A model generated the notes under the pieces. That model saw only the letters and a program-made list of their open reading frames with translations. It had not been told where the DNA came from and searched no databases. A stretch of DNA of 64,000 bases. Origin: Pelobacter propionicus DSM 2379. Its GTDB lineage: Bacteria > Desulfobacterota > Desulfuromonadia > Geobacterales > Pseudopelobacteraceae. Position 1 is the stretch's first letter; each line of letters begins with the position of its first letter. Positions 44,049 through 52,211 of this stretch are shown here, piece by piece. The stretch is from NCBI RefSeq assembly GCF_000015045.1, contig NC_008609.1, forward strand, positions 3,200,001 to 3,264,000. The letters run 5' to 3'. The translations under genes and the position numbers were made by a program.

Positions 44049-46789
44049 CCTGTCGTGCGCAGCCCTGCCGCTATGGCATTGACGGTTTCCAGCAAAAGGA
44101 TCAGCAGCTCCTCGGCCTGGCCGTGTTCCTGGGCCGCACGGTGATGCCGCCACAGGGGAAGCAACTCGATCTGACGACGGTGCAAAAACAACAGAGACTC
44201 TTCTCGACGGGCAAGGACCGCGTGGATCCTGGGGTGCTGCTCCAGAAGAGGGCCTCCGAAGAGCAGTTCCAGCATCCGTGTAGTGCGCAGGTATTCATCA
44301 TAGATGACCGTAAAGATCCGCTCGCGCAGCTCGCCGTCCTCCACGAGAGAGGCGTACTCGCGCATCACCTCCGGATTTGCCGTGGCGATGCTGGTGGCAA
44401 CGTTGCTGACGATGTAGTTGAGCGTCGCCCAGGATGCGGCGTTGGCGGCGATTTCGTGAAAGGCTCTCTCATCTTCCCGCAGGAACCGCTCCAGGGCCGA
44501 ACCGACGCCGAACCATCCAGAAAGAGAGTAGCGGGCCTGGCTCCAGCTGAACACCCAGGGGATGGCCCGCAGGTCGGCAATGCTCGCTCCACCGCTGCGC
44601 CGGGCAGGACGGGAACCTATCCGGCTCGACTCGATGACGTCTATGGGGGTTGCCTGGCGAAAGAAAGTAATGAACCCGTCGCCGGTGACGAGGCTTTCGT
44701 AAGCGCGGCGGCTTGTCTCGGCAAGACGGTCCATGGCCGGTTCCAAGGGGTTGGCCTTCTTGGGGCAGTGGTTCTGGGTTACGGAGACGCCTGCGGTGCC
44801 GGCCAGCAGCAGCTCAAGGTTATAGGCGGCATTCATCGGGTTGGCGTATTTCTGGGCAATAACTTCTCCCTGCTCGGTCAAACGAAGGTTCCCGACCACC
44901 GAACCTTGAGGCAGCCCCCGCAGGAAACGGCTGGTGGGTCCTGCTCCCCGGCTGATGGTGCCTCCACGGCCGTGAAAGAAGCGTACCTCCACACCGCACT
45001 GCCGGCCGGCCTCCGCCATAGCCTCCTGTGCTCGGTAGAGACTCCAGAGGCTTGCGAGAATACCGCCATCCTTGTTGCTGTCGCTGTAACCGATCATCAC
45101 CTGCTGCACCGGCGCATCGCCGCAAAGAGCTGAAAGAGTGCGACGGGTCATGGGATGCTCCAGAAACTGGCGCAGGACGAGATGGCTTCCCTGAAGGTCC
45201 TCGATGGTTTCAAAGAGGGGAACCACCGGCAGCAGACAGACGTGACCGTTGGAACCGGCCACGGTCAGCCCTGCCTCACGGGCCAGCAGGTAGACCACCA
45301 GCAGGTCCGAAAGGGCGCGGGTCATGCTTACAATCAGAGAGCCGAGGCCGTCCCTCCCCCAGACCCGGATATGGTCGACCAGCTCCCGGTAGCAGTCGAT
45401 GACGCTCTCGGCCTCATGGCCCGGCCTGGCATCGTGGCGGGCAAAGGGACGCGACGACGCAAGCTCTCGGTTAAGGAACTCCAGTCGCCGAACCTCGCTC
45501 CACCCGGAAAAACCGGTATCCTGCAGACCGGCCGCGGTCATCAGCTGCTCCACGGCCAGGTCGTGAAAGGCGCTGTTCTGGCGAATGTCGAGGGAAGCCA
45601 GGTGAAAACCGAACACCTCCACCGTGCGCCGCACGGGTGCTACATAGTCCCTGGCGAGTCGTAACGCGCCGGCGGCGGTCAGGCTGTCCTGCACCAAGCG
45701 CAGGTCGTTGCACAGCTCGGCAGCCAGCTGGTAGCATCCCTGACCCGGCTGTACCGAGTCAGACTCCTTTCCGGCACTATCAACGGGCAGCCTGGCGATC
45801 ATGAGATTTATCACTTGGCGCCACGGCTCCAATGGGTTCCGCCGCAGTGCCTCTTCACCCCTGTCACCGAGCGTGGCGGCGACATCCGCGATCAGTTCCG
45901 CAAGTGGCGCCGGAACCGGCAAAAGGCGCCGAGAAAGACTCAAACGTGCCGCCATAGTTACAAGTTGCTCATTAACAAGAGAGACGGCACTGTTTCGCAA
46001 CTCCCGGAGAGCCTGCCTCGTTATCGCGGCAGTTACCAACGGATGGCCGTCCCGGTCCCCGCCGACCCAAGTGCCGAACCGGAGACGTGGCAACCTGGGG
46101 GGTATCTCCTGTGCATTACAGGTAAAACCGACATCCTGCCAGGCGTGCCGCAGCCGCTTTTCGAGAATCGGCAGGACCTGGGGGAAGATGGAGCGCAGAT
46201 AGTAGATGATGCCGGCAAGCTCTGAGAGGACGTGGGGCTTTTCAATGAAAATTTCGCCGGTCTGCCAGAGCAATTCCAGCATTGCCTTGATCTCTTCCTG
46301 GATCTCCCGACGTTCCATGGGGGTCCAGACCGGGTTTTCAAGCTTGACGATCAGCTGGTACAGTTCCCGCAAATGGTACAGGGCCGATGTCCGCCGGACT
46401 TCGGTAGGATGGGCGGTGAGCACCACCTCCACCACCACCTTTTCCAGTTCGTGATGGATGGTTTCTTCAGCAACACCCTGTTCCCTGAGTTGGGAAAGGA
46501 TTTGGCCCCACAGCCCCGGCTCTTCCGCCAGTCCTGCATGGGACTCCACTTTCCGCCGCATCTGCACCGCGCTGTTCTCTTCGGCCATATTGAGCAACTG
46601 GAAGGCAATTGACAAGGCGTGGACCACCCGATCGTTGTCAGTCGCTGTCGCTTCTCTCCCCTTGAACGGGAGTGAGGCGGCCAGGGAACCTTCTCCCAGG
46701 CCGTCCAGGACTTCGGCCAGGAAATCCATTAGGACGACCACATCCCGTTGGAGTTTGGCTGTTTCCTCAGGCAGTGTTCTGTCCTCCAT
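44045..46789 (-). CDS. ppc: Phosphoenolpyruvate carboxylase
   Basis: This 914-residue bacterial-type PEPC makes oxaloacetate from PEP and bicarbonate. Catalytic signatures are VLTAHPTEVRRTS (His), MIGYSDSNKDGGI and FHGRGGTISRGAGP. The C-terminus, normally NTG, reads RTTG. The start at 46789 (MEDRTLPEETAK) has AGGGGGA 7 bases upstream; the open frame extends upstream without support. A beta-carbonic anhydrase lies upstream in the same direction and would supply bicarbonate. The stop codon abuts a cysteine hydrolase remnant, so the 3' end may be a recombination joint. Confidence 0.95.
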   Translation of the reverse strand: MEDRTLPEETAKLQRDVVVLMDFLAEVLDGLGEGSLAASLPFKGREATATDNDRVVHALSIAFQLLNMAEENSAVQMRRKVESHAGLAEEPGLWGQILSQLREQGVAEETIHHELEKVVVEVVLTAHPTEVRRTSALYHLRELYQLIVKLENPVWTPMERREIQEEIKAMLELLWQTGEIFIEKPHVLSELAGIIYYLRSIFPQVLPILEKRLRHAWQDVGFTCNAQEIPPRLPRLRFGTWVGGDRDGHPLVTAAITRQALRELRNSAVSLVNEQLVTMAARLSLSRRLLPVPAPLAELIADVAATLGDRGEEALRRNPLEPWRQVINLMIARLPVDSAGKESDSVQPGQGCYQLAAELCNDLRLVQDSLTAAGALRLARDYVAPVRRTVEVFGFHLASLDIRQNSAFHDLAVEQLMTAAGLQDTGFSGWSEVRRLEFLNRELASSRPFARHDARPGHEAESVIDCYRELVDHIRVWGRDGLGSLIVSMTRALSDLLVVYLLAREAGLTVAGSNGHVCLLPVVPLFETIEDLQGSHLVLRQFLEHPMTRRTLSALCGDAPVQQVMIGYSDSNKDGGILASLWSLYRAQEAMAEAGRQCGVEVRFFHGRGGTISRGAGPTSRFLRGLPQGSVVGNLRLTEQGEVIAQKYANPMNAAYNLELLLAGTAGVSVTQNHCPKKANPLEPAMDRLAETSRRAYESLVTGDGFITFFRQATPIDVIESSRIGSRPARRSGGASIADLRAIPWVFSWSQARYSLSGWFGVGSALERFLREDERAFHEIAANAASWATLNYIVSNVATSIATANPEVMREYASLVEDGELRERIFTVIYDEYLRTTRMLELLFGGPLLEQHPRIHAVLARREESLLFLHRRQIELLPLWRHHRAAQEHGQAEELLILLLETVNAIAAGLRTTG

Positions 46790-47068
46790 GCATATCCCCC
46801 TGGACGGTCCCGGTGTCGGGGAGCGCCCGCTCATACTTCGCCCATCCAGAGCGCATCCGGAATTCTTCGTCACCGGATACAGCTTCACGGGGTGTCCCCA
46901 ACAGCAGTGAGACAGGCGCCATTCAAGCTTCTCTGTATTTTCGTAAAAGCGGTGAGTTCCCGCGTATTCCGATGACCTTGTCACGTCCGGCCAGCCTCAG
47001 GTCGGGCAGGTCGGTGGTGAACAGCGGAGTTTCGTATGTGAATACAAAAACCGTACGAATCTGAAGTA
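46790..47068. other. Region between ppc and the carbonic anhydrase, with a possible purC 5' fragment
   Basis: Most of these 279 bases show nothing recognisable. On the minus strand at 47035-46971 the frame reads TPLFTTDLPDLRLAGRDKV, which resembles the first residues of SAICAR synthetase (PurC). It lacks an ATG and the similarity stops after about 20 codons. Confidence 0.4.
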
Positions 47069-47701
47069 TCAGGTTATCGGTTCGAATACGCCACGCTCGG
47101 GCCGATATTCCAGCAGTTCCCCCTCCGAGATGTCGAAATACCAGCCGTGCAGCGAGAGCACCCCGCTGGCGACCCGCTCGTCGATCCAGGGAAAGGAGCG
47201 GAGGTTCTCCAGGGAGAGGAGGATCGCCGCCTGCTCGGCAGCCCTCCGCTGAAGAAGTGGGTCCTTGTCCGATAACTCCGCCAGCACCCGTTCCCGGGCC
47301 GGCGCCGCGATGGACATCCAGCGGGAGATGAAACCGTCTCCCCCGCAGCCGCTGGTACCCGCCATGAGAGCATTGATGCCACCGCACCCGGAGTGACCGA
47401 GGACGATGATGTGCTCCACCTCCAGATGGCAGACGGCGAACTCCAGTGCCGCGCTCACCCCGTGCCGGCCGCCGTCCTCCTCGAAGGGGGGCACCAGGTT
47501 GGCTACGTTACGCACGGTGAAGATGTCGCCCGGGGCGCAATTGGTCAGAATGGCCGGATCTACCCGGGAGTCGGCACAGCCGATGAGCATGGTTTTGGGG
47601 TTCTGCCCCTTCTTGAGATGTTCGAAATGGGTGGCTTCTGGTCCGAAGTAGTTTTCCCGGAACCTGCGAAACCCGCTAATAAAGCGCTCGATGTCCTTCA
47701 T
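47069..47701 (-). CDS. Beta-class carbonic anhydrase
   Basis: This 210-residue enzyme interconverts CO2 and bicarbonate. Zinc ligands are Cys in LIGCADSRVDP and His and Cys in VLGHSGCGG; the Asp-Arg pair of the active site is in CADSR. Length and motifs are standard. AAGGAGGATTC fixes the start at 47701. It lies upstream of ppc on the same strand, 279 bases away; a shared role in anaplerotic CO2 fixation is likely. Confidence 0.95.
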   Translation of the reverse strand: MKDIERFISGFRRFRENYFGPEATHFEHLKKGQNPKTMLIGCADSRVDPAILTNCAPGDIFTVRNVANLVPPFEEDGGRHGVSAALEFAVCHLEVEHIIVLGHSGCGGINALMAGTSGCGGDGFISRWMSIAAPARERVLAELSDKDPLLQRRAAEQAAILLSLENLRSFPWIDERVASGVLSLHGWYFDISEGELLEYRPERGVFEPIT

Positions 47702-47877
47702 GAATCCTCCTTGACGGTCCCTTGGCAGCTGTGCCGCTACCGTAAAGGCGTTAATTCTGCAAGGGCCTCGTTGGGTGTCAAAGACAATAATGCGTGTTTC
47801 TTGCTGGTGGCAGCATCGAACCTGGTTGGTTGGTTGCTTGCCTGTCAACAAGGTGGTTAGGACGGTTTTTCAGGCTT

Positions 47878-48450
47878 TCAGAACGATTGGAGGAACTCCC
47901 GCAGCGTAACGCACTCCACCCCGATGTTCTTCAGATCCGTGATATTGGCCTCCGCGATCTGGGGGGTCTGTGCCGACGTGGCGTCGGTCACATTGATGAC
48001 CGGGTAGCCGTGGGCGATGGCGTCGAAAATGGTGGTCCGGATGCAGTTGGGATACTGGGTGCCGCAGATCACCAGCTGCGTGGCGCCGATCCTACGCAGC
48101 ATGAAATCCAGCTCCGTGTTCATGAAACCGCTAAACCTGTTCTTGACCACCCGGTACTCCCCCTCCACCGGCGCAAGCTCGGCCACGATCTCGCACCCCT
48201 CGGTTCCGGGGACCGCATAGCGTTTATCGTTGAGAAAACCGTGAAGCCGGGTACATTCGATATCGCTCCCGTCCGCCCGGTACTCCCGCACGACATGAAA
48301 CACGGGCCAGGAGTTTGCCCGGAAGAAATCCAGCAGCCGCCGTACGCAGGGAAGCGTGGCATAGGCACCCGCAACGCACGCCGGCGCGCCGGGCAGAACG
48401 AAATCATTTTGCATGTCGATGATGATCAGGGCGTATTTCGTGTCCTTCAT
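47878..48450 (-). CDS. Cysteine hydrolase (isochorismatase superfamily)
   Basis: This 190-residue hydrolase has the complete triad: Asp12 in LIIIDMQNDF, Lys103 in RVVKNRFSGF and Cys136 in GTQYPNCIRTT. The motif pair resembles nicotinamidase/isochorismatase-like hydrolases; the substrate is uncertain. GGGAGCCGAAC precedes the ATG. A decayed copy of its C-terminus lies at 43986-44048, so the gene was once duplicated around ppc and the carbonic anhydrase. Confidence 0.92.
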   Translation of the reverse strand: MKDTKYALIIIDMQNDFVLPGAPACVAGAYATLPCVRRLLDFFRANSWPVFHVVREYRADGSDIECTRLHGFLNDKRYAVPGTEGCEIVAELAPVEGEYRVVKNRFSGFMNTELDFMLRRIGATQLVICGTQYPNCIRTTIFDAIAHGYPVINVTDATSAQTPQIAEANITDLKNIGVECVTLREFLQSF

Positions 48451-48514
48451 GTTCGGCTCCCTGTTAACGAATGTCCAAATGTCAAACTCTACGCCGGGGA
48501 TAGTTCACTTATAT

Positions 48515-48817
48515 TTACGGCATCTTCAACAAGCGCTCACTCCGCCACACCCGAACGATCCTCACCCGCATCCCGTCACGCCGATAGACGATCCTGAACG
48601 ACGGATGGATCAACTCACGCAGAGTCTCAACCCCAAACTCGGGAACCATCCGCCCCATGTCGGGATTGACCTGTAACGCCTCTACCCTGGCGATGATTTC
48701 AGCGGCAAAACGTTCACCGACCTCCGGCACAAGCTGTTCGGCGTACCACTCCCGCATTTCCAGAATATCCCCCAGAGCCGACTCGGCAAAGGTGACGATT
48801 ATGCCGGTATCCGTCAT
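48515..48817 (-). CDS. RelE/ParE-family toxin
   Basis: This 100-residue protein has the ParE/RelE fold pattern: MREWYAEQLVPEVGERFAAE helices, then FGVETLRELIHPSFRIVYRR and VRIVRVWRSERLL strands. ParE types poison gyrase and RelE types cut mRNA; the ending HPSFRIVYR favours a ParE/YoeB-like member, but this is not certain. It starts one base after the antitoxin stop, the normal antitoxin-first layout. Confidence 0.9.
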   Translation of the reverse strand: MTDTGIIVTFAESALGDILEMREWYAEQLVPEVGERFAAEIIARVEALQVNPDMGRMVPEFGVETLRELIHPSFRIVYRRDGMRVRIVRVWRSERLLKMP

Positions 48818-48818
48818 G

Positions 48819-49094
48819 TCAGCCGCCCAGGTTCAGCCGTTGTTTAACCTCGTCCAAGCTGATTTCACGACCGTTCTCCAACTCCATCAGCCCCTTCACT
48901 ACGGCCCGCATGAACTGCTGTTCTTCCTCGTGCGCCTCAAAATCCGCCACGCCTTGCACAACAGCCACCCCACGCCCGCGACTGGTCAACAGCACCGGAC
49001 GGTGACTCTGCGAAACCCGCTTCACCAGCTTACCCGGGTTGATTTTGACGTCGGTCAGGGGAATGACATCTTCCGAAAATTTTACCGTCCGCAT
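48819..49094 (-). CDS. Phd/YefM-family antitoxin
   Basis: This 91-residue antitoxin carries the Phd-type N-terminus (VIPLTDVKINPGKLVKRV, RPVLLTSRGRGVAVVQGVAD) that binds DNA as a dimer, and a C-terminal tail (LENGREISLDEVKQRL) that would wrap the toxin. GGAGGTCGCC fixes the start at 49094. Together with the toxin it probably represses its own promoter in the 100 bases upstream, where no clear operator was seen. Confidence 0.9.
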   Translation of the reverse strand: MRTVKFSEDVIPLTDVKINPGKLVKRVSQSHRPVLLTSRGRGVAVVQGVADFEAHEEEQQFMRAVVKGLMELENGREISLDEVKQRLNLGG

Positions 49095-49196
49095 GGCGAC
49101 CTCCATAGCTATCTAACGACCAAACAATAGCACCTGTTAACCGGTTTGTAAATTGGTACATCTTTTGAGATAACAACATTTCCCACCGAAATAGTC

Positions 49197-49315
49197 TCAC
49201 AGCTCCGGCACCAGGCGGTAGCCGACGCCTGGCTCGGTGATGATGTGGCGCGGCCGGGAGGGGTCGGCCTCGATCTTGCGCCTTAAGTTGCTGATGTTGA
49301 CCCGCAGCACGTGGG
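49197..49315 (-). pseudogene. C-terminal remnant of a KdpE-like response regulator
   Basis: The minus strand reads [20 protein letters not shown], then [19 protein letters not shown] and a stop. This is the recognition helix and wing end of a KdpE-type regulator. An in-frame stop (TAA) lies 27 bases before the match, and no receiver domain or start is present. It is therefore a decayed fragment. Confidence 0.8.
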
Positions 49316-49556
49316 GTTGTTCTCCTCCTCCCCTTATTTTCCCCCTGTCAATAACTCGCGCCAGCCGACCACGTACACCGCGGACCGCTGACTACAGGTG
49401 GAGCGGGGAGGCTCATCGTGCAGGTCACGGCAGAGATCGATGGCCCTCGCCACCGGTATGTGGCTGGTCACGGCGTATCCCTCGTGTCAGCGGGTAAAAT
49501 ACTCAATTCTGCGGGACAGTGGAGGAAAAGATCGCTTTTGCCGGCATCACAAGCCG
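49316..49556. other. Intergenic region, nothing recognised
   Basis: No gene, RNA or repeat could be supported. Open frames here on both strands are short and lack ribosome sites. The sequence may be further decay of the kdp-type locus. Confidence 0.4.
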
Positions 49557-50951
49557 TCAGGAGGGTGGAGAACTACGCAGGGACGGCAGCCAACGGGAGC
49601 GCTTTTCGCCCGTTGATTTGGCGGGACCGGGACGCCGCTCGTAGAAGCGCAGGATGACCAGCGTCAGCCAGGCCATGACGATCAACCCGATGGTGAAGAG
49701 GCCATAGGAAATGGGCCAGGGAATGGCTTGGGTCACCACCGAGAACTCGGACATGCCGCCGATGCCGGCCACCAGGTTGAGCGGCATGAAGATAACGGTG
49801 AGCACGGTCAGGCGGTAGATGACCCGGTTCTGGTTGATGTTGATGAAACCGACGGTGGCATCCATCAGAAAGTTGATCTTGTCGAACAGGAAGGCGGTGT
49901 GGCCGTCCAGCGACTCAATGTCGCGCATGATCTGCCGGGCGTCTTCGAACTGGGGGGTAGAGAGGAGTTTTCTGCGGATCAGAAAGGTCAGCGCGCGCCG
50001 GGTATCCAGGATGTTGCGGCGGATGCGGCCGTTCAGGTCCTCCTCCTCGGCGATCTCCGCCAGAATCTTGGCCGCCTCCTCGTCGGTCATGGCTTCGCTG
50101 AGCACCTTCTTGCCGACCTCGCCCAGGGCCGAGTAGATCTCTTCCAGCGAGTCGGCCGAATACTCGGCGTTGGCCGCGTACAGGTCCAGCAGCATGTCCA
50201 TACCATCGGAGACATACCCGGTCTGGATGCGCGCACGCAGACGCTGGAGGCGGAAGACCGGCAACTCTTCCTCGCGCACCGAGAAGAGGATGTCCCGGAA
50301 GAGAATGAAGGCCACCGGCACGTTGCGCGAATCCCCCTCCCGATCCAGCAGGAAATCGGAGTGCAGGTGTATCTCGCCCCCCTCTTCAACGTAGAAGCGC
50401 GCGCTGGACTCGATGTCACACAGATCCTCCGGGTCGGGTAGCTCCAGGCCGAAGAACTGCCCGATCTTGCGCCGGTCGGCGGCTGTGGTGCCCACCAGGT
50501 CAACCCAGATCGGCTTGATCCCCTCCAGGTCGTCGACGGATTCGATGGTGGTCTGGCACAGGCGCCCCTGGCTCAGCTCAAAGGCGTTAACCACGCAGGC
50601 CGCCCCGAGATACGAACTGCGGCTGGCCAGGGTATCGCGGGTGGCATCGGACACCTCGTCCAGTATCTCATCGAGGAGCCCCTCATCGATCTCTCCCCAG
50701 ACCAGAAACAGGTCCTCCGGATTCAGTTCATCGATGATCTCCGCTATTTCGGCGGGCGCCAAGCCTGCGAGCAGCGAACGGACCTCGGACAGGTGCTGTT
50801 TCTGCACGACGGACTCCACCACTTCCTGCCGCGGCAGACTCTGCCGCTGAAGCGCCTCTTCCAGAAGCCTCTGCCGTTTCAGCAGCTCTTTAATGGTGTC
50901 ACGTATCATGTGGGGCGCATACCTCGCGAACAGTTCAGCGGAACGTTTCAT
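49557..50951 (-). CDS. CorA-type divalent cation channel with MgtE_N-like domain
   Basis: This protein of about 464 residues has a cytosolic N-terminal helical segment (about 35-120) with LAGLAPAEIAEIIDELNPED, which resembles the MgtE_N domain. A CorA body follows: IWVDLVGTTAADRRKIGQFF, the long stalk helix, and two C-terminal membrane helices. The pore signature, normally GMN, is GMS in AGIGGMSEFS near residue 400. The tail is basic. ATG at 50951 has GGAAAG upstream; the frame extends further without support. It would carry Mg2+ or another divalent ion. The missing Asn may alter selectivity. Confidence 0.9.
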   Translation of the reverse strand: MKRSAELFARYAPHMIRDTIKELLKRQRLLEEALQRQSLPRQEVVESVVQKQHLSEVRSLLAGLAPAEIAEIIDELNPEDLFLVWGEIDEGLLDEILDEVSDATRDTLASRSSYLGAACVVNAFELSQGRLCQTTIESVDDLEGIKPIWVDLVGTTAADRRKIGQFFGLELPDPEDLCDIESSARFYVEEGGEIHLHSDFLLDREGDSRNVPVAFILFRDILFSVREEELPVFRLQRLRARIQTGYVSDGMDMLLDLYAANAEYSADSLEEIYSALGEVGKKVLSEAMTDEEAAKILAEIAEEEDLNGRIRRNILDTRRALTFLIRRKLLSTPQFEDARQIMRDIESLDGHTAFLFDKINFLMDATVGFININQNRVIYRLTVLTVIFMPLNLVAGIGGMSEFSVVTQAIPWPISYGLFTIGLIVMAWLTLVILRFYERRPGPAKSTGEKRSRWLPSLRSSPPS

Positions 50952-51359
50952 GCTTTCCGGTCGATGGAAATAGTTTCGTTCCCTTTTGTCACAGTATCGC
51001 CGATATGTCACCCCAAAAACCGCCCCCCACCGCCCCTGTCTCGAGCACTGGCTCTCCCTGCACCGGCAGGCCGACAGGCTTACCGAATCGGTGCTTTCCC
51101 GCTGCAGGGAAATGGCAGCGCCTGTCCCGTTGTGCGGCAGTCGGTTGCGGCATTGTCCTGGCTGAATCAATTGGCCGGCAAAGGGGATTGAGCGGCGGGA
51201 CTGCGGGAGGAGCACCAGGGGTGCGAAGAGGGAAAACGGGCGGCGTCCAGCCCAGGGGACAGCGGTCGTGGTACGGTAACAGCCATCTCCCCGCCTGCGT
51301 GCAAAGAAGCGCGGCCAGCGGGGAGAAGAGTTACAGGGCGAGCAGGGGCAGAGGCCGTG
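50952..51359. other. Intergenic region, no gene supported
   Basis: This stretch of 408 bases is GC-rich. A plus-strand frame reading LEHWLSLHRQADRLTESVLS (near 51040-51110) has protein-like codon use but no start, and it ends at about 51163. It may be a remnant. Nothing else was recognised. Confidence 0.4.
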
Positions 51360-51689
51360 TCAGTCGTTATTCCCCCAGGTATCCACGAACCTGCACTTGT
51401 GCAGGTAGTTCTGCACATTCACCTCGCCGATGATGGCCTCGGCCTCCTCGGCGGACAGGCCGATCTTGGGACGGACTCCCATCCAGTGAGTCGCGCTGCT
51501 GGTCGATTCATCCAGAGGGCGCGGCAGCGGCGGTCCCGGCCGGTAGAGTTCATTCACGAACAGCATGGCCTCATACCAGTGCAGTCGCTTGACAAGCTTG
51601 ACCTCAACCAGCATGCCGTTGGAGAGGGTTTTCTCCACAATTGTTTCAACAGGTTGCGCATCCTCGGGGAGTTTATGGGTTTCGGACAT
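51360..51689 (-). CDS. Unknown protein under GEMM riboswitch control
   Basis: This 109-residue soluble, acidic protein starts MSETHKLPEDAQPVETIVEK. The middle (NGMLVEVKLVKRLHWYEAML) looks like a small beta-rich unit and the end (LSAEEAEAIIGEVNVQNYLH) is helical. There is no signal peptide, membrane segment or known motif, and I do not recognise the family. AAGGAGGACACACT is a strong ribosome site. The leader holds a promoter, a GEMM aptamer and a terminator ending 48 bases before the ATG, so expression should respond to a cyclic dinucleotide. Confidence 0.85.
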   Translation of the reverse strand: MSETHKLPEDAQPVETIVEKTLSNGMLVEVKLVKRLHWYEAMLFVNELYRPGPPLPRPLDESTSSATHWMGVRPKIGLSAEEAEAIIGEVNVQNYLHKCRFVDTWGNND

Positions 51690-51736
51690 AGTGTGTCCTC
51701 CTTTTCTGCACTAAAAGCCGTTTCCAAGCTGAAACG

Positions 51737-51767
51737 AAAAATTCCACTTCTTCTTTCGAAAAAGTGG
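51737..51767 (-). terminator. Riboswitch expression-platform terminator
   Basis: On the minus strand CCACTTTTTC pairs with GAAGAAGTGG (10 bp including one U-G pair) around GAAA, followed by AATTTTT. It stands between the GEMM aptamer and the 109-residue gene. Confidence 0.85.
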
Positions 51768-51799
51768 ACGCGCGGCGACCGTCACCCTGTGGTGACAAG

Positions 51800-51885
51800 C
51801 GCTGATACTTCGGCGGCCCCTCTGCCCGGCCTGGGAGGTGGCTTTGCGTCATCCGGTTCCCCGGATTTTGCCTTTTCGGTTTCTG
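51800..51885 (-). promoter_or_regulatory. GEMM-I (cyclic di-GMP class I type) riboswitch aptamer
   Basis: On the minus strand GGCAAA (51872-51867) is followed by the hairpin ATCCGG-GGAA-CCGGAT, whose GGAA is a GNRA tetraloop, then GACGCAAAGCC (51850-51840). This is the conserved GEMM core; GGC pairs with GCC. The position equal to G20 of the Vibrio Vc2 aptamer is G, which favours c-di-GMP over cGAMP. A second arm (AGGCC ... GGCC) follows. The outer boundaries are approximate. Confidence 0.88.
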
Positions 51886-51942
51886 TCACTATTCAGTTGT
51901 GGGGACTCAGACAGAGTCCAGTGCATCGATCCAGTCTCAGCA

Positions 51943-51971
51943 CTTATAGCGAAACAGGGCACATTTTGCAA
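51943..51971 (-). promoter_or_regulatory. Promoter of the riboswitch transcript
   Basis: On the minus strand TTGCAA (51971-51966), a 17-base spacer and TATAAG (51948-51943). Transcription would begin near 51936, about 60 bases before the aptamer core. Confidence 0.6.
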
Positions 51972-52211
51972 TTCCTGTTTTTTCCGGATCCCCCTGCATG
52001 GCAAACAGGCCGCGCGCCCTGCTCTCGCCAATAGATGCGCCACCCCTCTCCGGCTTGCGCAGAAACCCCCATGGCACAACAGCTGTTCACGCATGACGAA
52101 TGTGCGGGGCTATACAATGGAAAACACTTGCGTTTCAACCTGTTTTTTCATAGCCTATTCCGCCTGATCCGTGCCATGAGCAGATGACCACACAGAGGAG
52201 GAGTACGTACC
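51972..52211. other. Leader region of the outer-membrane protein gene
   Basis: No gene is supported. AACAGG (51953-51958) and CCTGTTTTTT (51974 onward) could form a weak plus-strand hairpin. No promoter for the downstream gene could be chosen with confidence. Confidence 0.35.

Noticed and set aside
43870-44082. 70-codon plus-strand frame near the hydrolase remnant
   Set aside because: It is antisense to the remnant and the ppc end, with no ribosome site.
51990-52080. Second GEMM-like element on the plus strand (GGCAAAC near 52000)
   Set aside because: The following sequence lacks the GNRA-capped hairpin and the GACGCAAAGCC block.
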